A stretch of 14,672 nucleotides of DNA, from NCBI GenBank assembly GCA_964502665.1, contig CAZCXP010000057.1, forward strand, positions 1-14,672, in the 5' to 3' direction. Positions 6,816-13,894 of the stretch are shown here, piece after piece (the stretch's first letter is position 1; each line of letters begins with the position of its first letter). Made by a program: the position numbers and the translations under genes. The notes under the pieces were generated by a model. The model was not told the DNA's origin. It did no database searches and worked only from the letters and a program-made list of their open reading frames with translations. This DNA comes from SOKG01 sp964502665. GTDB lineage: Bacteria > Chloroflexota > Dehalococcoidia > SZUA-161.

Positions 6816-7634
6816 TCAGAAGGTCATGGTCTCAAAGGGTTGCGGCAGTCTAATTTCAATGTCCGGTACACTCCGACTTATCCGCTTCAGAAAACCCCTC
6901 ACATCCACGAAAGGCAGAGTCGGAGGCTTCCGCTGAGGGCGTACGGGAGCAGAGAAATCATCAAAATGAAACGGGACAACGATCTTCGGCTTCACAATCT
7001 CCAACAAACGGCTGGAATATCCAGGGACCTTCTTCCATCCTGGAACGCACATGAACAGGACATCGCAATGGTGCCCATCCAATTCCGATTCGATGAAATT
7101 AGCGCTTCCAGCATCCATGAATATCTTCCCCCCCATCTCCAGTTTAGGCATATACACAGCGCCGAGCCGGTATTGGCTGGCCTTCAAAGGACGTTGTGCA
7201 CTCGGGTCTATGTCTCCCTGATAGGGTATGCGGCCAAAGACCACCAACCCGTGCATAGATGGAATCATAGTCACTGCTGCGTCGCCGGGAAGTTCGACCC
7301 GTTCACCCCCTTGGCATATGGTAACGCGGCCTGGCATGTCGTGCATGGCCATGAGCTTCTCAAGGCTGAGGCTGCCCACCAGAGGGCCGTCGAAATGTCT
7401 TGAGAATTCTGGAATATCCAGCGCATGGTCGAAGTGCGTGTGTCCAACGATAATCGCTGACAGTTTTCCGGGGAGCTTTTCCAAATAACTCTCAATTGCG
7501 CGGATGTTCGGTGTCAGACGCCCGAAGAAGACTTTGAGTTTTCCCGGCCTCGAGTGATAAGGGTCGATCAGGATAGTCTGACCATTGTGCGTAAATTCAA
7601 GCCCCGCTGCTCCAGTCCAACGAACACTAATCAT
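6816..7634 (-). CDS. Metallo-beta-lactamase-fold metal-dependent hydrolase (UlaG/COG2220-like)
   Basis: A 272-residue MBL-fold hydrolase. The opening ISVRWTGAAGLEFTHNGQTI and ILIDPY are typical of the UlaG-like branch. The metal-site signature H65-T-H-F-D69-H70 is intact, with further likely ligands His128 (SMHG), Asp174 (FMDAG) and His223 (VVPFHFDDF), so an active di-metal centre is expected. I start at the ATG at 7632-7634, which has AAAAGGA 8 nt upstream. The ATG at 7641-7643 is in frame but abuts the same Shine-Dalgarno sequence. It is encoded on the same strand as the ATC-hydrolase-like gene, 116 bases upstream of it, and both have a copy of the same 38-bp sequence in front. Cyclic phosphodiester, lactone and N-acyl-phospholipid substrates are all known in this superfamily; none is favoured here. 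Confidence 0.85.
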   Translation of the reverse strand: MISVRWTGAAGLEFTHNGQTILIDPYHSRPGKLKVFFGRLTPNIRAIESYLEKLPGKLSAIIVGHTHFDHALDIPEFSRHFDGPLVGSLSLEKLMAMHDMPGRVTICQGGERVELPGDAAVTMIPSMHGLVVFGRIPYQGDIDPSAQRPLKASQYRLGAVYMPKLEMGGKIFMDAGSANFIESELDGHHCDVLFMCVPGWKKVPGYSSRLLEIVKPKIVVPFHFDDFSAPVRPQRKPPTLPFVDVRGFLKRISRSVPDIEIRLPQPFETMTF

Positions 7635-7653
7635 CCCTGTCATCCTTTTTCAC

Positions 7654-7683
7654 ATTATGATTGGTCGGGATTTCCCAAGTCAA
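7654..7683 (-). promoter_or_regulatory. Predicted sigma70-type promoter of the MBL-fold hydrolase gene
   Basis: On the minus strand, -35 TTGACT (7678-7683) and -10 CATAAT (7654-7659) are separated by 18 bp; both boxes match consensus at 5 of 6 positions. The spacer holds the GGGAAATCCC dyad (7667-7676), a position where a bound repressor would block RNA polymerase. Transcription would begin near 7647, giving a very short leader that still includes the AAAAGGA ribosome binding site. Confidence 0.6.
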
Positions 7684-7700
7684 CAACTGTGGCTATGCTA
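7663..7700 (-). repeat. 38-bp direct repeat, copy 2, upstream of the MBL-fold hydrolase gene
   Basis: This is the second copy of the sequence at 6719-6756, 944 bases away and in the same orientation, with 36 of 38 identical positions. It supplies the -35 box and the GGGAAATCCC dyad of the promoter above. The identity stops abruptly on both sides, so this is not simply duplicated coding sequence. Confidence 0.75.
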
Positions 7701-7873
7701 TTACCCATGCACGTGTCTGTCAAGGAGGCTTGAGAGCGCGGGTTCACTGTGATGCTAAAGCGGAGAAGACAAGCGGTTGAACGCCTTCGCATCCGCACGA
7801 CGTCGATGGGGTCGCGGCGTGCAATACCCACGTTAGGTGACAAGGGCAACCGCAGAGGGCCACCGGCTGCGCC

Positions 7874-9154
7874 TCAGTCTTTGGTAGTTAGCACGATCGT
7901 ACTGCGATTCGGTCTGGCCCAAACCGCTCGGAGAGGGTTCGCGACTTTGTTCTCAGGTGGTCCATCCGACACTTTGGCTACCTCAGGTAAATCGCCGAGG
8001 ATCTTAAGAAGTGGAATGGGACTGGTGAGGCGAAGTTCTATCCTGAGACCCTTAGCCGTAGGCCGTGTCAGATTCACTTCCTCTATTTCGGGGATTTGCT
8101 TCAAGTCCTTATGCAGTTGCATCATTCGGTCGAAGACCACTGGCGCCGCAACTTGCAACTCCACGGTTCCCTCATAAAGAGGGTGGCTGCCCTCTTCCGA
8201 TCCTTCCCCCGGCCGTTCACTGGCAGCCTGCGTTCCCTGCGGCTCCTCGCCAGTCACCTCTTCTTGTGCGCGAGCCCTGGTTTCGAGTTCAGACTCAGAG
8301 TCGTGCTCCTCTTGTTCGCCGTGAGGCTTCTGTTGGAGGTCTTCATCTGTCCAGTCTGCCCCAACAGTTGCGACGCCTTCTGCTTGAGCCGGTTCTGGAC
8401 CTGTGGTCTCCGCAATTGACATGTCCATAGCTTGTGCACGCTCTTCCAGCCTCAACGTTGAAAGCATCTCCTCATAGATCCTTCCGAATGTCTGTTTTAT
8501 CTCACTTTCGGCCATCTTCTTGCTTCTCGCTAGCAACCGCGCAGCTTCCTGTTTCGCAGCTAGCACTTCCTTTTCTGCCTCCTCTTCCGCTTTCCTCAAC
8601 ACATTCTGTCTTTGCTCCTCAGCAGCATCTGCTGCCACTCTTGCCGATTCCTCAGCTTCCTGCGTCGCTTTGGAAATGATTTTCTCGGCCTCCTGCTCTG
8701 CGACGGCTTTCGTTTTCTTCGCTTCCGTTCGCGCTCGTTCCAGGATACCCTGAGACCGCTGTTCTGCTGTTGATACTTTGTCCTGAGAGGTCTTCTCCGC
8801 TTCAGCAAGAACTGTCTCTGCGTCCAACTTTGCCTTCTTTTGCGCCTCCGTGATGACGGAGTCCGCTTCAGTTTTGGCCTTCGCCTCTGCGTCGCTGATA
8901 ATCGCAGTGGCCGTCTCGTTCGCTTGCTGTTCAATCTCTGTCAAGGTCTGCTGCGCCTGCTTGTTGGCCTCCATCACAGTGCTTTCAGCAAGTCTTTTCA
9001 GCGATTCAAGGTTTTCCAGCCTGACAACGTATTCGCTGTTCTGTTCTATCAGATTGCCAAGAAAGGAAAATACTTCTCCTTCGTCCAGACCGTTCTTAAC
9101 TATGGTGAACTGCCGTCCCCAGAGGTTTGTTACCTTACCTTCTTTCTTCTCCAC
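7874..9154 (-). CDS. DivIVA-like long coiled-coil protein with a C-terminal alpha/beta domain
   Basis: A 426-residue soluble protein. Residues 21-60 (NGLDEGEVFSFLGNLIEQN, then a Leu-rich helix) resemble the N-terminal part of DivIVA-type proteins. Residues about 60-240 form a Glu/Ala/Lys/Gln-rich coiled coil. About 245-325 is an acidic, Pro/Gly/Ser-rich linker. Residues 326-396, opening LYEGTVELQV and including LRIELRLTSPIPLLKIL, predict a compact beta-alpha-beta-beta-alpha-beta domain, which I recall from Chloroflexota proteins. The start is GTG (9152-9154) with GGAGG/AGGAG 6 nt upstream. No membrane segment is seen. A scaffold or cytoskeletal role is inferred. It is divergent from the cyclase gene, and a protein with similar coiled-coil composition is encoded at the right edge. 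Confidence 0.7.
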   Translation of the reverse strand: MEKKEGKVTNLWGRQFTIVKNGLDEGEVFSFLGNLIEQNSEYVVRLENLESLKRLAESTVMEANKQAQQTLTEIEQQANETATAIISDAEAKAKTEADSVITEAQKKAKLDAETVLAEAEKTSQDKVSTAEQRSQGILERARTEAKKTKAVAEQEAEKIISKATQEAEESARVAADAAEEQRQNVLRKAEEEAEKEVLAAKQEAARLLARSKKMAESEIKQTFGRIYEEMLSTLRLEERAQAMDMSIAETTGPEPAQAEGVATVGADWTDEDLQQKPHGEQEEHDSESELETRARAQEEVTGEEPQGTQAASERPGEGSEEGSHPLYEGTVELQVAAPVVFDRMMQLHKDLKQIPEIEEVNLTRPTAKGLRIELRLTSPIPLLKILGDLPEVAKVSDGPPENKVANPLRAVWARPNRSTIVLTTKD

Positions 9155-9313
9155 GGTGTTCTCCTCCCTCCGCCGCTCGTTTGCCTCCCTCAGCCGATGG
9201 CTTGTCGATAGCCCATTTGCCGATTGCTCTTGCTGCGAACTCCCAGTTTTGAGTCCACAGACTGTGAGCGGCTCAGCCAGCCCACTGTTTCTCCAGTCGA
9301 CTCACTTAAGAGT

Positions 9314-9342
9314 ACTATAGAATGTAATTCATCGCCTGTAAA
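9314..9342 (-). promoter_or_regulatory. Predicted sigma70-type promoter of the coiled-coil gene
   Basis: On the minus strand, -35 TTTACA (9337-9342) and -10 TATAGT (9314-9319) are separated by 17 bp, each 5 of 6 to consensus. It points toward the GTG start at 9154 and would give a leader of about 150 nt. Confidence 0.6.
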
Positions 9343-9717
9343 TGGTACTTGGAGAGTAGGCGGACCAGTATTTTCGTCGTGCATTCCCAGAGCAAGGCTA
9401 GTACCTTCGCCACCCCCCTTCTCCTAACAAAGCCTACAGCGTGCGCTCCGGCCGCGCACTCGATAGTACTCGTCCTCGCCCGTACGAACGCTCACCCGGC
9501 GTTGCAGTACGGCTGTCCCTCGGATGCTCTTGAGAGTCATAGACGATATGGGCCGAAAGTAAGCTTGCGTTAGCTGATAGAAGCAGTTCAACAGTGCCTT
9601 GATCCATATGCCCTCCGTGTTGACCGCAGAAGACTGGGTTTTGGAGGCTCTTTCGTCATCCAATGACTTTGGTTACTAACGGGAGCTTACTAATTACTTG
9701 GCCTCACATGACTAAAT

Positions 9718-9744
9718 CACTATTTCGGAGACTTCGAATTAGTG
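9718..9744. promoter_or_regulatory. Imperfect inverted repeat upstream of the cyclase gene (possible operator)
   Basis: Arms CACTATTTCG (9718-9727) and CGAATTAGTG (9735-9744) pair at 9 of 10 positions around a 7-nt spacer. The right arm ends 56 bases before the cyclase start. It could be a transcription-factor site; there is no T-run to suggest a terminator. Confidence 0.3.
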
Positions 9745-9800
9745 TTAAGGTATCGTCGAGGGATGTCACATACTACTATCTCGTAAGGTAGGACCGCCTT

Positions 9801-11642
9801 ATGCGATCGCGACGAAGAAGGCGTTTCTCCGCAGGCTTGCTTATTGCCGGCTGCGTCGGCGCCACCCTATGTATGGCATTCTGGTTCAATCTGCTGAGCA
9901 GTATGCAACTGCAAGGCAGCGACTTTCTTTTCAAAGCAGCGAACGTGTATCGAAGCTCAAGCCCAGAAGGGAGAGTCGTCATCGTTGGTATTGACGAAAA
10001 GAGCCTGGACCAACTGGGTCATTTGCCGTCGTGGCCGCGGTCCTACCACGCACGTCTGGTAGACGTGCTTACTGACGCTGAAGCACGAGTAGTAGTCTTC
10101 GATATTCTCTTTTCCGAGCCAGCGCCTGGCGATGAACAGCTAGCGCAGGCTCTTAAGGATGCTGGAAACGTGATCTTACCAGTTGTATACGCTCCCGCAC
10201 AAAACGAGTCCACAGGAGTAGGTGAGTCGGTGGAACCCGGAGGTTTTATCAGGTGCTTGAACATTCTTGAGGAAGGTGCCGTTGCTGTGGGACACGCCAA
10301 TGTGCTTCCTGATAATGACGGAGTGGTAAGAAGACTACCCATCGCCATCCGCAATGATGAGGTGTACGAGCCGGCGCTGGCTGTTGCTGCTGTCGCTGAA
10401 TATCTCCGGCGTCCTCAAGCTATTGAATCTCCCATTGAGAACAACCGCTTGTCTTTCGCTGGCCGGTCGATTCCGCTCGACGATGCTAACGGCATGCTCA
10501 TCAACTACGCGGCCGGTTCGGCAGATGCAGGTGCGGCAGTAGGTTTCCAAAGTGTATCCTATGTAGATACCCTGAGAGGCGAGGTGGACCCGGCTATCTT
10601 TCAGGACAAGATCGTTGTCATTGGTGCCACAGCCAGCGGACTCGGGGATGTGTTGTGGACCCCTACGGGTAGGATGATGAACGGCGTCGAGATTCATGCT
10701 AACGCGATGCGCACCATCCTGACCGGGGATTTCCTTAGGGCTACACCCTTCAGCGTCACCACCGCCTTGATAATGATACTGGCACTTCTTTGTGGCTTGC
10801 TGGTGCTGCGTCTCCGAGTTCTCTGGGCAACGCTCTCAGCTTTACTCATTTGTGCTGTGTACTTCCTGACTGCCTTCTCTTTCTTTGACAAAGGCATAAT
10901 GCTCAACATGGTGTACCCACCTCTGGCTATCCTTGGCACATTTGTGGGAGTCAACCTATTCAACATCACCTCCGAACGGTCTGAGAAAAGGGAAATAACG
11001 AAGACTTTTGGCCGCTATGTCTCGTCATCGGTGGTGGAGAAGATATTGACGGCGTTGGAAGAGGGTGAGCTGAAGTTGGGTGGCCAGCAGCAGGAGGTAA
11101 CCGTAGCATTCGCCGACGTTTGTGGTTTCACCAGTATGTCCGAGAACATGCAGCCGGAGGAGCTGCTCAGAGTGCTGAACATTTATCTTTCCGTAGTTAT
11201 TAAGGAAGTCCTCAGGCACGGGGGCATGATAAACAAATTCGGTGGAGACAGCGTCATGGCGGTTTGGAACGTGCCGACACGCTGTGAAGGGCACGCTCTG
11301 CTGGCAACAAAGGCAGCTATTGACGCACAGTGCGCAATCAGGGAGTTACAGCAGAACGATGCATCGTTGCCAAAGATGGATTTTAGTATCGGCATCAACA
11401 CGGGCAAAGCGGTGGCCGGCAACCTGGGCTCTGAAGACCGGGTGGAGTACTCTGTGGTTGGCGATGTCGTCAACATCGCTGCCAGGCTGACCAGTGTTGC
11501 TGAAGGTGGAAAAGTGTGGATCGGCTCCGACACCTATGATCTTATTGGGGATTACTGTGTGGCAAAGCCGCTGGGGACGCTTGAGGTAAAAGGGAAACGG
11601 GAGCCAATCAGGGCATACGAGGTGATGGATATACGCCAGTAA
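9801..11642 (+). CDS. CHASE2-domain class III adenylate/guanylate cyclase
   Basis: A 613-residue membrane-bound nucleotide cyclase. An Arg-rich N-terminus precedes a transmembrane helix (about 9-31). An extracytoplasmic CHASE2 sensor follows (about 35-310, with VVIVGIDEKSLDQLG and VVVFDILFSEP), then three transmembrane helices (about 317-390). The cytosolic class III catalytic domain spans about 430-600. Metal-binding Asp439 (FADVCGFT) and Asp483 (KFGGDS), adenine-contacting Lys479, and transition-state Asn558 and Arg562 (VVNIAARL) are all present, so it should be active as a homodimer. The second base-specifying position is Ser551 (EYSVVGD), where class IIIb enzymes usually have Thr; ATP is the likelier substrate. 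The ATG follows TAGGA at 7-nt spacing. It leads a same-strand series with the FecR and GAF genes. Confidence 0.93.
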   Translation: MRSRRRRRFSAGLLIAGCVGATLCMAFWFNLLSSMQLQGSDFLFKAANVYRSSSPEGRVVIVGIDEKSLDQLGHLPSWPRSYHARLVDVLTDAEARVVVFDILFSEPAPGDEQLAQALKDAGNVILPVVYAPAQNESTGVGESVEPGGFIRCLNILEEGAVAVGHANVLPDNDGVVRRLPIAIRNDEVYEPALAVAAVAEYLRRPQAIESPIENNRLSFAGRSIPLDDANGMLINYAAGSADAGAAVGFQSVSYVDTLRGEVDPAIFQDKIVVIGATASGLGDVLWTPTGRMMNGVEIHANAMRTILTGDFLRATPFSVTTALIMILALLCGLLVLRLRVLWATLSALLICAVYFLTAFSFFDKGIMLNMVYPPLAILGTFVGVNLFNITSERSEKREITKTFGRYVSSSVVEKILTALEEGELKLGGQQQEVTVAFADVCGFTSMSENMQPEELLRVLNIYLSVVIKEVLRHGGMINKFGGDSVMAVWNVPTRCEGHALLATKAAIDAQCAIRELQQNDASLPKMDFSIGINTGKAVAGNLGSEDRVEYSVVGDVVNIAARLTSVAEGGKVWIGSDTYDLIGDYCVAKPLGTLEVKGKREPIRAYEVMDIRQ

Positions 11643-11730
11643 TCTGTGGATTTGGCATGTTGGACAGCTCACAAACTGCGATTTGCTGGCTCGCAGAGTT
11701 TCAGAAATAAAGCAGGGAGCTATAAGAGTG

Positions 11731-13134
11731 ATGCAGATGCGAGCACTGGCTGCGCTTCGGCGGATGCTGAAAATACCGTGGAGAAGATTGGTACACGCGC
11801 CAATCGGGCCGCGCGCTCTGACTTTTGCGGGAACATTCCTTCTGCTCATTGCCATCGGAGGCAGTCTCTTCATGATCGTCAGCCTCAGCTCCTCGCTGCA
11901 GTCTGACGCACTAGCTTCTCAGTGCACTGTCAGCATTCTCAGCGGGAGTGTCGAGGTACAAATACCAGGTTCACATACTTGGCAGCAGGCTGACGATGGC
12001 ATGACTCTACGTGCGGGCAGCAGGGTTAAGACCGCGGAGGGCTCGCACGCTGTACTGACTTTCTTTGAGGGAAGCAGTATCAAGCTCGAGCCCTGCACCG
12101 ATATCCAGATTCAGCGAGTCGCGCATGTGGACGAACGCTCCACTGAGGTTGTCCTGAAGCAATGGGTGGGCAAAACCTGGTGTCGCGTTGTGAAGATGAT
12201 AGCCCCTGGCTCGCGCTACGAGATACAGACACCGTCGGCTATCGCCTTAGTGCGGGGCACTCTGTTTGAGACAGAGGTGGATGAAACGGCGTTGACAACG
12301 GTTCGTACTACTGAAGGACTGGTCAGTGTGAGCGCGCAAAACGAAGAGGTGCTGTTGCCAGCGGGCAACCAAGTGAGTGTAGAGTTGGGAGCCCCGCCGT
12401 CTGAACCCCAGCCAGCACCTCCGGCTGATACCGAGCTTGTCATTGCTGTCAGCATGCCTGCCGTGGCCTCAGTATGTGACCCTACCGGTTCAAGCACGGG
12501 ATATTTGCCAAACGGCTTCGCGTTCAATCAAATCACAGGGGCACAATCCACATCGCCGTCTGAGGGCACTCAGGCTATTACCGTACCGAATCCTATGGCT
12601 GGCGAGTACTTTGTTATGTTGCGCTCTGTTGCTGACGGGACTAGCCAGTTCAACCTGGCATGTTTGTCCAAAGGGGAGCCGGTCTTTGCGCACGCTGGTG
12701 CATACGAAATGACGGCGGGTAGTGAATGGCTGATTCCATTTCACCTGGAGATAGCGGATGGTCAGCTTGTCGGCGCTACCGTGGGCGATATAGAGCCGCT
12801 GGGGGATCGAGCGCCTGAGAAGATAGTCAGGACTGAGGCGGTGGAGGCGTCGCTGGTTCCGATTCAGCCGCCCGAGGAGCCTGGTCAGCCTGCCGATGCC
12901 AAGCGGGACTACATCCTGGCTGTCGTCAGCACCGCTGGCGGCTCGGTTACTGAACCCGGTCAGGGCGTCTTCTTCTACCGCACAGGCGCTGTAATCGATC
13001 TTGTTGCCAGACCTGAACGGGGTTGTGAGTTCGAAAGCTGGACAGGCAATGTTGCCGACCCGTACTCACCTGCAACTACCATAGCGATAAACCAGGCTGA
13101 GGTGGTTAAGGCCAACTTTGTCTGTCAGCATTGA
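11731..13134 (+). CDS. Membrane-anchored FecR-domain protein with C-terminal InlB-type repeat
   Basis: About 467 residues. A basic N-terminus (RRMLKIPWRR) leads into one transmembrane segment (about 29-51), so most of the protein lies outside the membrane. A FecR domain follows: SGSVEVQ, LRAGSRVKTAEGSHAVLTF, then QTPSAIALVRGTLFETEVD and TTEGLVSVSAQ. A Pro-rich linker leads to a beta-rich region, and the last roughly 70 residues (AGGSVTEPGQGVFFYRTGAV to WTGN and VKANFV) match an InlB B-repeat/Big-like fold. The start is uncertain: ATG 11731 has AGGGAG 11 nt upstream, and GTG 11728 has the same site at 8 nt. An in-frame TTG at 11683 is less likely. It lies about 90 bases after the cyclase, and FecR proteins beside CHASE2 cyclases are, as I recall, a recurrent pairing. 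The exported part has seven cysteines. Confidence 0.8.
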   Translation: MQMRALAALRRMLKIPWRRLVHAPIGPRALTFAGTFLLLIAIGGSLFMIVSLSSSLQSDALASQCTVSILSGSVEVQIPGSHTWQQADDGMTLRAGSRVKTAEGSHAVLTFFEGSSIKLEPCTDIQIQRVAHVDERSTEVVLKQWVGKTWCRVVKMIAPGSRYEIQTPSAIALVRGTLFETEVDETALTTVRTTEGLVSVSAQNEEVLLPAGNQVSVELGAPPSEPQPAPPADTELVIAVSMPAVASVCDPTGSSTGYLPNGFAFNQITGAQSTSPSEGTQAITVPNPMAGEYFVMLRSVADGTSQFNLACLSKGEPVFAHAGAYEMTAGSEWLIPFHLEIADGQLVGATVGDIEPLGDRAPEKIVRTEAVEASLVPIQPPEEPGQPADAKRDYILAVVSTAGGSVTEPGQGVFFYRTGAVIDLVARPERGCEFESWTGNVADPYSPATTIAINQAEVVKANFVCQH

Positions 13135-13207
13135 GGTAATGGGAGTTGGGAATGCAGCTTAGCAAAGCGCGTACTGCTACAACGAACGATAGGAGGACAG
13201 TCGCCTG

Positions 13208-13852
13208 ATGCAGCCGCTCCAGCACAGCATTGTCTATATCCAATATCTGATTGAGGAGATCATGCGCGTGACCGAGCGCACCTTAGATGCTTCGGCTTCC
13301 TCTGTGCTCTTGGTTGACCAGGAGAAGCAAGAGCTATGCTTCCAGTTCGTTCACGGCCCGGCACAAGGAATGCTAAAGGACGCAGCGCTGGGCACAGAGA
13401 CCGGGGTCGCGGGCTGGGTCGCCCACCATGGTAAGCCACTAATAGTCAACGATGTAACCAAAGATGAACGCTTCTGCAAGGACATAGACGAGATTACTGG
13501 CTTTGCCACCCAATCCATCCTATGTGCGCCACTACTGGCGCGTGGCAAGGTCATGGGTGTCATCGAGGTTCTCAACAAACTGGATGGGAGTGACTTCAAC
13601 GAGCACGATTTGCACACCCTTGTGGCGGTAGCCACAACCGCTGCCACGGCGATCGATCTGAAGCTGGCCGAGGAGGCAATGCGCGCCTCGGAGGTACACT
13701 ACTCGAAATTAGTCAGGAATATGACCGACAAAGAGTCTAAGTTACTTTGCATGGATCCTTCCACAAACGAAGGACTCATTACTTGGCACAACGACAGAGT
13801 TGAGGAAATACGCGCTGACAGGCCGATATGGCAACTTCACCGAGAAACCTGA
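13208..13852 (+). CDS. GAF-domain protein ending in a truncated PAS-like segment
   Basis: A 214-residue cytoplasmic protein. Residues about 12-150 form a GAF domain: SSVLLVDQEKQELCFQFVHG, LGTETGVAGWVAHHGKPLIV, ILCAPLLARGKVMGVIEVLN and a closing helix. The ligand is unknown; cyclic nucleotides are one possibility given the cyclase two genes upstream. Residues 153-174 (LAEEAMRASEVHYSKLVRNM) are the linker that normally opens a PAS domain, and 181-200 resembles a PAS first strand, but the protein stops at 214, so the PAS domain is incomplete and no kinase or output domain follows. The ATG overlaps the stop of a possible 18-codon leader frame (TGATG), and AGGAGG lies 11 nt upstream. Confidence 0.8.
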   Translation: MQPLQHSIVYIQYLIEEIMRVTERTLDASASSVLLVDQEKQELCFQFVHGPAQGMLKDAALGTETGVAGWVAHHGKPLIVNDVTKDERFCKDIDEITGFATQSILCAPLLARGKVMGVIEVLNKLDGSDFNEHDLHTLVAVATTAATAIDLKLAEEAMRASEVHYSKLVRNMTDKESKLLCMDPSTNEGLITWHNDRVEEIRADRPIWQLHRET

Positions 13853-13894
13853 GTAGCTGGATTGGCCTAGAATCCGCATGCAGGTGGCAAACAG

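Larger units (their letters stand above)
9155..9800. other. 646-base divergent intergenic region between the coiled-coil and cyclase genes
   Basis: No gene is supported here. It holds a good minus-strand promoter (9314-9342) serving the coiled-coil gene with a leader of about 150 nt, and an imperfect inverted repeat (9718-9744) before the cyclase. A minus-strand open frame at 9424-9663 (79 codons) has an amino-acid mix that is not obviously random, but it has no recognised family and no clear ribosome binding site. I found no convincing plus-strand promoter for the cyclase gene. Confidence 0.55.

Noticed and set aside
7701..7873. Structured-looking segment between the MBL-hydrolase promoter and the end of the coiled-coil gene, checked for a tRNA or terminator
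   Set aside because: No T-loop consensus, no complete cloverleaf and no hairpin with a T-run was found.
9424..9663. 79-codon minus-strand open frame in the divergent intergenic region
   Set aside because: No family resemblance, no clear ribosome binding site, and it ends before a separate promoter that serves the next gene; it could be a gene remnant but nothing supports that.
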